Shown one piece after another: positions 17,171-29,100 of a stretch of 64,000 nt of DNA. How positions within the stretch are numbered: position 1 is the stretch's first letter; the number at the start of each line of letters is the position of its first letter. The translations under genes were made by a program, and so were the position numbers. The stretch covers positions 1 through 64,000 of the forward strand of contig JAIBDD010000016.1 in assembly GCA_024679565.1 (NCBI GenBank), in the 5' to 3' direction. The notes beneath the pieces are model-generated. The model was not told the origin of the DNA, searched no databases, and saw only the letters and a program-made list of their open reading frames with translations. Source of the stretch: Bacteroidota bacterium (lineage in GTDB: Bacteria > Bacteroidota > Bacteroidia > NS11-12g > UBA9320).

Positions 17171-18385
17171 CTAGCCAACAGCCTCTAGTATTTCTCCGTC
17201 ATTTTGTTCCGATTTAGCTTTAACCTTCTGATTTTTAATCAAACCAAAAGTCATAATTAAACTGGTGAAGATTACTACATATAAGATTACACTTTCAGGG
17301 AAGGCTGTGGATATCAAATCAGAAGGGATAGAGTAAAACAATAAGACAGTAATCAACCCTCGAGGTGCAACAGCAAGTAACGGCTTACCTATTCCTTTGC
17401 CAAAAATCTTTAACAACAACCAACGCACCAAAAACATCATACTGGTAATCACCACACTTAACACCAAAGCTTTAACATCAAGAAGACTCGACAAAACCAT
17501 CGACATCCCGAATATTAGAAAGAAAAATGTGCGTAGCACAAAAGCGGTTTCGCGGGTAATAATGTGAAAATTATGCTCCATAAGTTTGAGCTCCATTTTA
17601 CTAATTCTATTGGCTAATGCCCCTCTAAAAACGAGTTGATTGTTTTTGAGCATTAACCCAAAAATCAAAATCAAAATCAAAGGACTTAGGTGTAGGCTCT
17701 TCTCAATGGCATAAAGTCCCATCAGAATGGCCAGAAATAGGAAGATTTTAACTTTGGTTTTTATGAATTTAAACAAGAATATCAACCCAAAACTAGTCAG
17801 TATGGAGATTACAATGGTGACCAGCAATTTTACCGAGAAATTGGTCACCTCTTGAACCGGATCCGGGTTATGAAGCATCCCAATAATGAAGTAAAACAAC
17901 ATGATGCCTAGGATATCCGATATGCAGCTTTCATATATTAAAAACTCCTTTTTATCAGGGCGCAATTGGTCGACACTTGGTATAACAATCGCACTACTGA
18001 TTACAGACAATGGCGTCGCATACAAAAACGCAGAGCCAATGGTCATGTCAAAGACGAAATAGAGTAAAAAAGCAATAACAAGAACGGACCCAATCAAGCC
18101 CAAAGCAGCCATACCCAACGACTTTTTTATCAGAGGTATACGCTCCTTGCTTAATTCTAAATCTAGCGCTCCCTCAAGTACAATCATAACCAAACCGACT
18201 ATACCCAAAACCTCCAGTGGTTGCGCCAAACTCGCTGAATCTATGGTATAGAACTGGCCTAAAATGGCCCCAGCACCTATTAGCATTAAAACCGACGGAA
18301 TACTTGTTCGCTTACTAAATTCTGTAAACAAATACGATGCTATAATGGCGAGTGAACCCGCAATAATCAGTTGATACGCAGTCAT
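17171..18385 (-). CDS. cation:proton antiporter (CPA family)
   Basis: A 404-residue inner-membrane antiporter with about 12 hydrophobic segments from residue 4 on. The second helix pair LMLIGAGAILGQF and the acidic stretch IVLEGALDLELS are typical of CPA1/CPA2 transporters. The ion-binding region IYESCISDILGIML near residue 150 supplies the Glu and Asp of the usual ES..ND.-type site, with Asp157 as the likely essential acid. No C-terminal TrkA-C or CBS domain is present; the tail after residue 385 is short and charged. It presumably exchanges Na+ or K+ for H+ in pH and salt homeostasis; ion specificity cannot be read from sequence. Single gene, 112 nt from the hydrolase upstream. Confidence 0.88.
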   Translation of the reverse strand: MTAYQLIIAGSLAIIASYLFTEFSKRTSIPSVLMLIGAGAILGQFYTIDSASLAQPLEVLGIVGLVMIVLEGALDLELSKERIPLIKKSLGMAALGLIGSVLVIAFLLYFVFDMTIGSAFLYATPLSVISSAIVIPSVDQLRPDKKEFLIYESCISDILGIMLFYFIIGMLHNPDPVQEVTNFSVKLLVTIVISILTSFGLIFLFKFIKTKVKIFLFLAILMGLYAIEKSLHLSPLILILIFGLMLKNNQLVFRGALANRISKMELKLMEHNFHIITRETAFVLRTFFFLIFGMSMVLSSLLDVKALVLSVVITSMMFLVRWLLLKIFGKGIGKPLLAVAPRGLITVLLFYSIPSDLISTAFPESVILYVVIFTSLIMTFGLIKNQKVKAKSEQNDGEILEAVG

Positions 18386-18497
18386 AAAACAAATTTGCTA
18401 TAAATCATAACATAATCAAACCTCTTTTGTGCATTACGCAACCAATAGTCTTGGTTTGGTGTGCACTATTTTCTCAAATAGCGCGCTAAAAACTCAC

Positions 18498-19658
18498 CTA
18501 ACGAATCATGTTTTGGGCCATACTTAGGTATTCATAAATATCTATTGGGTGGCCTTTCTCACGAATATGAGGCCTGGTTTGACCAAGTCTAACCACAACT
18601 AAATCACTCTCGGGAAGAATTAAGATGTACTGTCCGTCAATCCCGTGGGCATAGAAGAAGGGCTCTCCTTTATAGCTTGTACACCACCACTGATAGCCAT
18701 AACGCTTATTAGCACCACCTATTTTATCGAGTAATGGCGAAGGCTGTGTTGCTTCTTTAAAATACCAATTCGGGATAAGGGTGTCTTCTCCAACGACCCC
18801 TTCATTGAGATATAGGTAACCGAATTTTGCATAATCTCGTGCATTCGTATTAAAACAGCAGTAAGCCAGTTCGTCTCCACCGTCGTGATCCAAACTCCAA
18901 AAAGCATTTTCCTTCGCTCCTATGGGTTGCCACAATTTCTCACTGGCATATTCACTTAGTGTTTTCCCTGTAGCTGAGCTTATAATAAGACCTAACAACT
19001 GCGAATTCGCAGATTTATAGTTAAACATTTTTCCCGTCTCGTCAACAATTTCATAGCGGTCTAACAACTTCCGAGTATCGTTACCATATAGAGACCGAGC
19101 GGTAAAACCAAACGGATTCTGATAGCTTTCATACCAGTTGTACCCTGTACTCATGGTCAATACATGGCGTAAAGTGGTTGTGGTATCGTCTTTAAATTCT
19201 GGTAAAAATTCCGATATCTTCTGATCAATATTATCGATATCACCCTCTTTTATAGCACAACCGATTAAATGGCTACACATGCTTTTGGCCATAGACCAAG
19301 AATTGGTTTTAGACGTATCTGAATAACCGTCCCAATACTTTTCATATATCAACTCTCCTTTATGAATAACCACATAGGCCTTTGTCTCATAAGTGGCGTG
19401 ATATGTCTCTTCTTCTGGAGTTAATTGGTTTGATGCATAATTCTCGCCAATAGGCCATTCTATAGGAGACGATGATGCCTGCACCACCCTGTTGTCATAA
19501 TATACATGTTCATCAATCGTTGGCCCCATCCTGCCTTCTAAAATGGTATGACGGATCATAAAGAACATATAGTGGTTGCCGGATATAACAATAAACAATA
19601 CAACTGCTGCAACAAGTCCTACAACACCAATCACCAATCGCTTTAATAGTTTCTTCAT
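18498..19658 (-). CDS. membrane-anchored serine hydrolase (beta-lactamase/NylB-like)
   Basis: A 386-residue protein of the serine beta-lactamase/penicillin-recognising fold. Residues 5-26 form an uncleaved signal anchor. The nucleophile motif SMAK is at 122-125 (S-x-x-K), the second catalytic element YKSAN lies near 213-217 (Tyr as general base), and the KTG-equivalent is AHGIDGQYI near 338. The pattern is closest to 6-aminohexanoate-dimer hydrolase and esterase-like class C members rather than to a true beta-lactamase. It probably acts in the periplasm on peptides or esters. The gene is 40 nt behind a small membrane protein; that gap holds an inverted repeat (19680-19685 and 19693-19698). 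Confidence 0.9.
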   Translation of the reverse strand: MKKLLKRLVIGVVGLVAAVVLFIVISGNHYMFFMIRHTILEGRMGPTIDEHVYYDNRVVQASSSPIEWPIGENYASNQLTPEEETYHATYETKAYVVIHKGELIYEKYWDGYSDTSKTNSWSMAKSMCSHLIGCAIKEGDIDNIDQKISEFLPEFKDDTTTTLRHVLTMSTGYNWYESYQNPFGFTARSLYGNDTRKLLDRYEIVDETGKMFNYKSANSQLLGLIISSATGKTLSEYASEKLWQPIGAKENAFWSLDHDGGDELAYCCFNTNARDYAKFGYLYLNEGVVGEDTLIPNWYFKEATQPSPLLDKIGGANKRYGYQWWCTSYKGEPFFYAHGIDGQYILILPESDLVVVRLGQTRPHIREKGHPIDIYEYLSMAQNMIR

Positions 19659-19698
19659 ATATGTGATAACAACGGTAATGTATCAATAGTTGTGATAC

Positions 19699-20046
19699 CT
19701 ACCATCTCATTTTATTTTCAAAATAAATTATTGCCCCGTTTAAAGCATGCATCACATAGGCAATCGCCAGGTAATAATCTTCAACATCAAAGGACTTAAC
19801 AGCTTGGTTGTCGTTCCAATCTTGTATTGCCAAAATCATCCAAACTACGATAAAAGCAAATGGTAAGGTCAATCCTAATTTGACCTTGAGTTGGACAAAA
19901 AAGTAAATCAACCAAGTTACGTACACGGCAATAATACCATTACTAGGCCAGCCAAACTCTGATACATAATAGCAAGACAGCCCAACGGCAACAGACATCA
20001 TGACAAATTCAACAATAAACCGCCACTTGTTTTTCACAAACTCCAT
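19699..20046 (-). CDS. small hypothetical membrane protein
   Basis: A 115-residue protein I do not recognise. Three hydrophobic segments are visible at about 8-28, 37-53 and 57-72, and a weaker one near 88-106. It has a basic N-terminus (KNKWRF), suggesting the N-terminus lies inside. No motif or repeat is obvious. It precedes the serine hydrolase by 40 nt in the same direction, so co-transcription is likely. It starts about 30 nt after the terminator of the giant gene, so it needs its own promoter, which I cannot identify. Confidence 0.6.
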   Translation of the reverse strand: MEFVKNKWRFIVEFVMMSVAVGLSCYYVSEFGWPSNGIIAVYVTWLIYFFVQLKVKLGLTLPFAFIVVWMILAIQDWNDNQAVKSFDVEDYYLAIAYVMHALNGAIIYFENKMRW

Positions 20047-20074
20047 TCGAGTCGCAAATGTATCCAGAAGTAAA

Positions 20075-20103
20075 CAAAAAAAAGGGGTCGTTTCCGACCC
20101 CTT
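20075..20103 (-). terminator. intrinsic terminator of the giant surface-protein gene
   Basis: A perfect 9-bp GC-rich stem (20082-20090 with 20095-20103, loop of 4) followed on the minus strand by a T tract (20075-20081), 49 nt after the stop of the giant gene. Confidence 0.92.
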
Positions 20104-20151
20104 GTTAGAACAAGATTTAGTTATTATGTGATTTAACGAGTTATCGTCTTA

Positions 20152-23100
20152 TCATTTTGTAATAACCACCCGTTGTGTAGAAGTGTAATCTCCATTCTTA
20201 ATTTGAACGAAGTATACGCCTTCAGCAACTCCTGTAACATCAATATTAAATTGAGTTGACGGTTTAGTAGTATCAACTACTGTTACAAGAACGCCTTTTG
20301 TATCATAAAGTGCGATTTCTACATCACCATTTATTTCAGTCATTGTTACCGCAAATGCACCTTTGTTAGGGTTAGGATAAACGTTGACTCCATTTTCAGT
20401 CGTCACGTCATTCACCCCAACTAAGTCAACATTCACATCGTTACACTTCTCTGAAGAACAACCTGCTTTATCCGTTAAGGTTAAGCATACGTTGAATGTT
20501 TGAACCACAGCACTTGAAAAACGGTGCACTGGTGCAATTGAAGTTGATGTATTACCATCGTCAAAGTTCCAGTTATAGCTAGTTCCACCCAATTCAATTG
20601 GAGAGAATGTTACTTCTCTTCCGCTAGTTGCATGTGTGAAGTCACTATTTGGAAGTGGATTAACCGGCACCAATTGCTCAGATGAATCAACACAGTTCGC
20701 ATTACTAGCAATTAACAATACTCTGTAATCACCCGTTGAGCTATATGTATTTGATGGATTTGCGTTGTTACTTGTATTGCCATCGCCGAAGCTCCAAGCA
20801 AATGAAGTTCCGTTTTGTGACGTATTCGAGAACATCGTTTCGTCACCTAAACAATTACCTACTGCTGTAAAGGCTGCAGTCGGGCTTGTACTGATAGCAA
20901 CCATTTTAGTTACTTCATCAGAACATCCATCGTTTGTACGCACAATCAGTGTTACATTTTTGTTTCCACTTGAAGCGAATGTATGTGATGGGTTTTCATC
21001 CATACTTAAGTTACCGTCACCAAAGCTCCAACTATGTGTATTAGCACCCGTTGAAGTATTGGTAAACGTTGTAGCTGCGCCTTCACAACCCGAAGGAGCA
21101 TTGAAGTCTGCAGTTGGGTTAGCACTAACTTTAATACTGCCTGTAACAACGTTAGAACATCCTAATGGGTTCATTGCTATTAACTCTACAGTATATGTTG
21201 AAGCAGATCCATACGTATGTGTAGGGTTTGTTAAGTTGCTTGAATTTCCGTCACCGAATTTCCATGCAGAGCTGCTCGCATTAGAACTTTCATTCGTAAA
21301 GCTAGCTGACTCTCCTAAACATACATCACTTGTGCTAAACTTAGCCAATGGCGCTTCATATACCGCGATTGGAGATGTCGTAGAAGTCATACAACCTCTA
21401 TTAGATGTAACAGTCAATGTTACATTATATACACCCGCTTTAGCATAAGTATGAGAATTTGATGTTCCAGTAGAGGCGTCACCATAATTCCAATTGCTAT
21501 TCGCGATTGATCCACCACCAATTGAACTTGTATTAGTAAAGTCAACGTTAGGTCCGGTACACAACGCTTTCGAAGTAAACGAAGCTACTGGATTTGGATT
21601 AACTGTTACACTACTTGTCATTGAGTTAGTACATCCTGCAGCCGTTGTAACTGTTAACTGAACAGCATATGTACCTGCACTAGCATAGGTGTGACTTGGG
21701 TTCAACAATCGACTTGTTGCGCCATCACCTAATGTCCAACTATTCGCCCCTCTTGTTGAGGTGTTGCTAAACGCTGCTGCACTTCCCTCACACGGAGAGT
21801 TTGCAGTAAACGCTACAGTAGGCTGCGGAGATACCACAACTGCTTGCTTAGCTTCCATTGAACATCCGTTTCCATTTGTTGCCGTTAACGTTACGTTAAA
21901 GGTTCCTGAGGAGTTATACGTATGGTTAGGATTCTTAGCCGCGCTTGTACCACCGTCTCCGAATGTCCAGGCGTATGTGTTCGTTCCTGCTGAATTGTTC
22001 GTAAACTGAATACCCGCTTTCTCACAACCCGAAGCTGTGGCGAATGCTGTTTTTGGTAATGCGTGAATTGTGATTTGACTTGAAGTTGAAGACTCACAAC
22101 CATTGCTATTTTTCACAGTTAACATTACCGTGTATGTACCTGCCGACTTGTATGTATGGCTAGGTGATGTAGTTGTACTTGCTCCACCGTCACCGAAGTT
22201 CCAAAGGTACGACCCAGTGCTACTTTTGTTTGTAAACGATACGGCTGTTCCTGCACAAGCGTCGCTTGCAGAGAAGTCAGCTGTTGGCGTGCCAAATACC
22301 GTTACACTAACTGATTTAGTATCTGTACAACCCGCAGCATTTTCGGCAGTTAATGTAACTGTGAAATTACCAGAAGCTGTATATGTATGTGATGGTTTAG
22401 TTGCAGTTGAAGCAGCGCTTCCGTCTCCGAAGTTCCAAGAGTACTTAGTAGCACCTCCAGAATAGTTAGAGAAACTCATTGCATTACCCACACAAACATT
22501 AGCGGTTGTAAAGTCTGCAGTTGGCACGTCATTTACAACTACAGTAGTTGTATACGAATTTGAACATCCATTAGCAGTAGCCATCAAGGTTACTGTGTAG
22601 TTACCAGCCGAACTGTATGTATGACTTGGGCTTGTAGCGGTAGATGTTGATCCGTCACCAAAGTTCCAAGAATAGGTTAATGTTCCGCTCGAGATACTGC
22701 TTGTATTTGTAAATGATGTTGCGTTACCTAAACACACTGTAGAGTTGTTAAACCCTGCAGTTGGTAAGTCATTCACTGTAGCAGTTGTTGTTTCTACTGT
22801 TGAGCAACCATAAGCACTATTAGCAGTCAATTTAACTGTATAAGTACCTGCTTTAGCATAGGTATGTCGTGGAGATTGTGCTGTACTTGAATTTCCATCG
22901 CCGAAGTCCCAATCATAAGATGATGCTCCTGTGGTTGTAGAAGTAAAGTACGAAGCTGTGCCTTCACAAACATCGCTTACAGACACACTAACTGTAGGTG
23001 CTTTGTACACCTGGATAGACTTAGTAACTGTACCAGAACAATTGCCTTGACCAGTTGTAGTTAAACTAACCGAGTAGTTACCTGCAGCACTGTAGCTGTG

Positions 23101-26100
23101 TGTTGGGTTTTCAGCACTTGATGTGCTGCCATCACCGAAGCTCCATGCATATGTTTTTGTACCTGACCCTCCAGTAGTTGCATTTGTAAATGTGGTTGTT
23201 CCACCTGCACAAACACTAGTAGCAGAAAAATCTGCTTTTGGAGTATCATATACTGTAACACTTGATCTCGTTGTATCCTTACACCCTTTATCTGATTCAA
23301 CAGTTAAAGTAACCGTGTATGTTCCTGCTTTATTGTATTTATAGGTTGGTGTAGTCGTTGTGAACGTAGCACCGTCTCCCATATCCCAGTGATTACCGTG
23401 ATTTGAAGTAGAGCTATTTGTTGCACTTACTGATTGACCTGTACATAAATTAGATAAGCTGAACGCAGCTGTTGGGTTAGGGAATGAAACAACTTTTGCT
23501 TCGAACGAATCGCGACAACCGTTGTTGTTGTATGCTACCAGTTTAACATCAAATGTTCCTGCTGAAGTGTATACATGTGTTAATGCTTTAGCCCCAGAAT
23601 TTGATGTTGCACCATCTCCAAACGTCCAAGCATATGAATGTGCATATAGCGTTCCATTGTTAAATGGTTTACCTGTATTCACACAACGATCATCTTTCGA
23701 GAAGTAAACAGAAGGTTTAACCTTCACTGTTACTTTCTTAGTTGTTGTATCGTCACACTCGTTACCATCCTTAGTAATTAATGTTACGTCATACGATTGA
23801 GCTACACGATAGAAGTGAACAGGGTTTTCAACTGTTGATGACGTTTTATCATCAAAATCCCAAGTGTATGAGGCAGCGTTTGTAGATGCGTTGATAAATC
23901 GAACGCTATCTCCGAAACACTCATCATTCGCCGTAAATCCAGAAACACCTTTCTTAGCTATAGTTACGTTTCTTGTAACAGAATCGATAAATCCACCTGG
24001 AAGGAAGATTTTAAACTTAACTGAGTACGTTCCTGTAGTTGCATACTTATGCGTTGGGTTTTGTGCAGTTGAACTAGAACCATCACCAAAGTCCCATGCA
24101 AACGCAGAGATTTTACCACAGTTCACAGAAGTTGCATTCTTAAACAACACTTCTTCCTTAACACAATCAAATACTTTCGTAAATGCTGGTGTTGGTACGT
24201 TAGACACATTCACTGTGCTAGTTGATGAATCAACGCAACCAATGTTCGACGTTACTTTTAACTTAACTGTTTTAATACCACTTGTTGCATAAACGTATGA
24301 AGGCACGCGTGCTGTACTTGTGTTTCCGTTACCGAAATCCCAAGCAAACCTAGTCAATGAACCTGTAGCCACTGTCGAGTTATTTGTAACCGGCATCACA
24401 TCATTGAAACAATGATTAGCCACAATAAATGATGACTTAGGCAATGGTGCTATCGTAACCTTTACAGAGTTTGTAGGTTTAGTACCACAACCACTTCCTG
24501 AAGTTACATTTCTTCTATAGAAAGTAGTTGACGTTAAACCTGTTGTAGAAGTAAACGATGCAGAAGTAGCTCCTGAGATATCCGACCAAGTCGTATTATC
24601 TGGAGAAGTCTGCCATTGGTATGTATATGAGTTGTCTCCACCAGAAGGGCTTGTTGTGCCATTCATTGGATCGGCAGGGCTTTGAGGACAAACACTGTGG
24701 TCGTTACCAACCAAACCAGCGTATAGATCATTGTAAACAAGAATCTTTGTCGCATTACTGGCTACCGAACCACATCCTGATCCACCTATAGACATTAATC
24801 TATAGTATGTTGTTGAGGTCAATACACCAGGTGAGTAACTTGTTGTTGTTGCGCCTGCAACAGAACTCCAAGAAGTTCCATTACTTGAAGATTCCCATTG
24901 GTGTGTCCATGTTCCGTCTCCACCAGTTGCCGAAGCACTTTGGCTAATCGTAGCAGGCATCGTGTTGTAACAAATATTTTGGTCTGAACCTATTAAAGCT
25001 CCAGCCAATTTGTCGTAAACAGTTATTTTTAAACTTCCCGTATAAGAAGGTCCACATCCTACATCAGTAGTTGCAGCTCTTCGGAAATACGTAGTAGTTG
25101 TTAATGTTCCACTTGTATAATCTGCGCTTGTAGCACCCGATATGTCACTGAAGTTAACATTGTCTGTTGACGACTGCCATTGGTACTGGTAAGCACCAGC
25201 ACTACCTGAAGCCGCAGCCGTAGATGTAAACATCGATGGTGCTACATTATAACATATTGTCGAAGCGCTAGATATAGTACCAGCTGCTAATGCAGTAAGT
25301 ACATTTACAGATTGTGTTGCTGTATCTCTACAACCAACATTAGACTCACTCATAATAGTAACCGTATAGGTACCATTACTTGCATAGGTGTGTGTTGGAC
25401 TTGTTGTAGAAGCTGTTCCACCATCGCCAAACATCCAGTCGGTCGAAGCCAATGAACCCGTAGCCACTGTGCTTGTATTTGTAAAACTCATAGCATCTCC
25501 TAAACAAGAATCTGACTGAGTAAACGAAGAAACAGGATACGCCCAGTAAGGTACCGAAGTACTTGCTGAATTATCGCTAGCATCTACATCTCCATCAGCG
25601 TTCGTAACTGTTATGACATTAGCAGTTGTTCCGCTTAGGTCTACAGTTAAAGGTAAGGTACGTGTATACGTAACACCTTTAGCAAAAGGTCCTGTTACCG
25701 TCACCAATGTTGGCGTTCCAGCATCAACGCTTACGTTGAAGCGTGCAGCTTGTTGAATGATGTCACCTTCGTTCTTGAAAGTAACCGACACTGTAGCAGC
25801 TGAATTCATTGTTCCACACATTGAATCACTTGTTACAGACATAACGTTTAAGTCTGGATTGATTTCTAATGCACCAATTGTTGGCATTGTTAGAGATCTT
25901 GTAGCACCAGCGATATCTTTCGCTGTACCCGTAGAATCACCTGCACCATAAAATCTTTCTTGATTCATATGGTAATCTGGAGAACTACTTGGATGAGGGT
26001 TCATATTCATTGAACTTCCATCACCAAGAGTTGAATAGGTATTCAATACAGTTGCTGAACGGTTGCCTCCTGAATAAATCAGATTTGTACCTCTTGGGTT

Positions 26101-29100
26101 GTAATAATTATTATTGTCTAACGTGATTAATGCACCTGGCGAAGTGGTTGAATAGTAAGCATAACTAGCTGTTGATACAATTGAACCAGAAACACTAAAG
26201 ATGTTGTTTCTAATATCTAGGTAGTTACCAGACGACCTGTAAAATGCTCTACATGCAGGAGAAGAAGAGGGGTTTACTTCTACTGTGTTATGGAAGTAGT
26301 CAACATAATCACAACCGTTATTGTAAATACCATAATTTGTACTAGTATACACTCTAAATCCAGAGATTACGTTATTCGCAAACAGTAACCTGTTGGTAGA
26401 TGCTCCATCGCATTGGAGCATGTATGCACCATAGATTCCAATATTCTTAATGATATTGTTTGTAATAGTAGTGCGAGACTGGGTACTACTTGAACCAACA
26501 TAACCCAAGTAAAATGGATAATACGAATACGTTGAAGTTGGATTCATTGTAATGGTATTGTTATGAATGGTAGCACCACTCAGATAATACATGCGTGCTC
26601 CGTAATAACCTGCATTCACCATTGTATTGTTCGTAAACATAAACCCACTGGTTCTCAAAGTTGAACTAGAACTTCTACCAACAATTGAAAAACCGTATCC
26701 TCCGTTTTCAAATCGACAACTATCAATATGCAGGCTATCTGAATTTCCAAGTGATCCTGAGCTATAACTCGTTGTGCTTGAATTCACAACCATAGGAGTT
26801 CTATTTGAAGAACTGGTTAGAGTTCCGCCAGTCTTAAACACACATCGATCAACGTTTACGTTGCTTGACATCATGATGTGCATTGGCCAACCATTATACA
26901 AGTTAGTCGACTGTACAGTTAAACCTCTTAAGTTTACATAGTCCGTGCTGCTAATTCTTAGTGTGTGGAAGTTGCCATACGAATTATTCGCAAATGTCAA
27001 AATAACATCGGCAGGATCTCCTGATGCTGATTGTAATGTGATGGTGTTGGTACTTGACGTACCTAGGATGTTTTCTATTGACCATTGGCCAGTATACGTT
27101 CCTGCTGCAATATTAAATGTAACAGCCCCACCGATACCAGCACATTGCATTTCATCGATTGCATCTTGTATAGTTTCAAAATCGCTTGAACTAGTTCCTA
27201 CTGTAAACACTCCACCAGCCATTGGCACACCTATAGTGGTCGTTGGGCCCTCATCGTTACTCGTTACGTCGTCGGTTGTACCATTTGGCAAGCTAGTCCA
27301 CGAACGTACTTGAACACAACCCGCAGTATGACTACCAGGGCTTGTAAACGTCAAAGTATCAGACGTACACCCAGCAAGAGACAATCCTGTAAATGTTTGA
27401 GATTGGCTTGTGGCACTTCCGAATTGATAATGTACCGTTAACGCCGTAATCGTTGTAGTCCCAAAATTCTTAACAGCCACCTTAACCGTTTGGTTACCGG
27501 CAGTAACTACGCCAGAAGGTGAAAGTATTTCTGTAACACCACCATCTAACGCTCCAGTTTCCACCTCATCTGCACCTGGGTGAGTTGTAGCGGGATTTCT
27601 GTTAGCGCCGTCCATATCCGTAGTTACAGACGATATGGATGGGAATCTTAAGAAACAACCATCAGCGATATGTAAGTCACTTGAGCTTTTAAACGGCACC
27701 ATAACCGATTTTGAATTCCTATCGGATGATGAGCTATATGTATTTAGTGCTGTTTTTGTTCTGTACCCACCATTATAACACGCATACTGCCCCGTTTTGT
27801 TGTAATAAACGTTGTAGTCTAACACACGTGTTGAACCATTTGCCGTGGTAGTAGTATAAAATGGCAAATGATTTGTAGTGTTCGAATTACCATTAACCAC
27901 TAAGATGTTGTTTCTAACATTATAGTAATTCACAGAGCTAAAATATAGTGCACGGGCTTGTGAGGTTGAGTTTATATCCAAAACCATTGTGTTATGATAT
28001 ATATCCCAATAATCACTACTGTAATTGTATAAACCATAAAACGTTGGATTACCTCTAAAAGATCCAATAGTATTGTTAGCAAAAATTCCTCGTGTTGTAG
28101 AACCGTTGTCACAATTATTCAGATAAACCCCTTGATAACCTGAGTTTCGAATTTGGTTCTGAGTAATTTGAACATTGTTTTTGACATAATAACAATAAAT
28201 ACCTGTATAAGCTTCAACAGCAGTTGAAAGGTTAATTACATTATTGTGCACAACCATACCGGTTTGATAGTATAAATACATACCGTAATAACCGAGGTTA
28301 TTCATGTTACAATTGGTTATCTCTAACCCAGGTGAAAGTGATGAAGTTGAAGACCCACCGCCATAAGCCGCGATTCCCCATGCTGCTTTAGAAATAGAGC
28401 AACTGTCTATTTTTATGTCAGTTGCCTTATAACCAGTATATTGACTTCTTGCACTACCGTTTACCAGAATGCCAATAAAATTAGACGATGTGTTTTCTGT
28501 TGTAGTCTGTATTACACAGTTACTAACCGTAATGTAATCTGACCTTAATAAATGTAGAGGCCAAGCAAATGTTGTATTGGTATTTAAAATTGTTAAATGA
28601 CGTAAAACAATATATTTCGAAGCGTTCAATTTTAACGTATGTCTAGCAGAAGTGGTCGTAGTTGCATTGGTGATTTTAACATCACTTGCGTTACCCGAAG
28701 CAGCTTGAAAGGTAATTGTATTGGTAGCAGATGCACCTGTATAACTTCCTAGTTCAAATTGACCTGTGTATGTTCCTGATGCAATGTTGAAAACAACTGC
28801 CCCACTAACACCAGCACAGTTCAACGCGTCAATGGCGTCGTTGATGGTATTGTAATCTGAACTTGTTCCACCTACTGTAAATGTACCCGACATGGCTACA
28901 CCAAAATTTGAAGTAGCTGTATCATTCGTTGCATCTCCATCTGTTGTGGAATTTGGTGCTGATGTCCAAGCATTGAGATTGGTACACCCAACGGTGTGAC
29001 TAAATGTTGTAGTAAAAGTGATGGTGTCGTTTGCACAACTTGCCAGTGTATTGGAAACCGCTTGTGAGACAGTTGAGCCACCAGCTACTTTGTAATTTAC

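Noticed and set aside
19680-19698. Inverted repeat GTATCA-N7-TGATAC between the small membrane protein and the hydrolase
   Set aside because: Only 6 bp arms in an AT-rich 40-nt gap and no supporting promoter; noted in the hydrolase entry but not claimed as an operator.
20765-24292. Several long plus-strand open frames (up to 227 residues) within the giant gene
   Set aside because: They run antisense to the PKD array and inherit its repeat spacing. They lack signal peptides, recognisable domains and promoter boxes, and the minus-strand frame has a complete domain architecture.
20152-25545. Possible CRISPR array because of regular repeats
   Set aside because: Repeats are about 230-240 nt, coding, divergent at DNA level and in frame; no short identical repeats with unique spacers.
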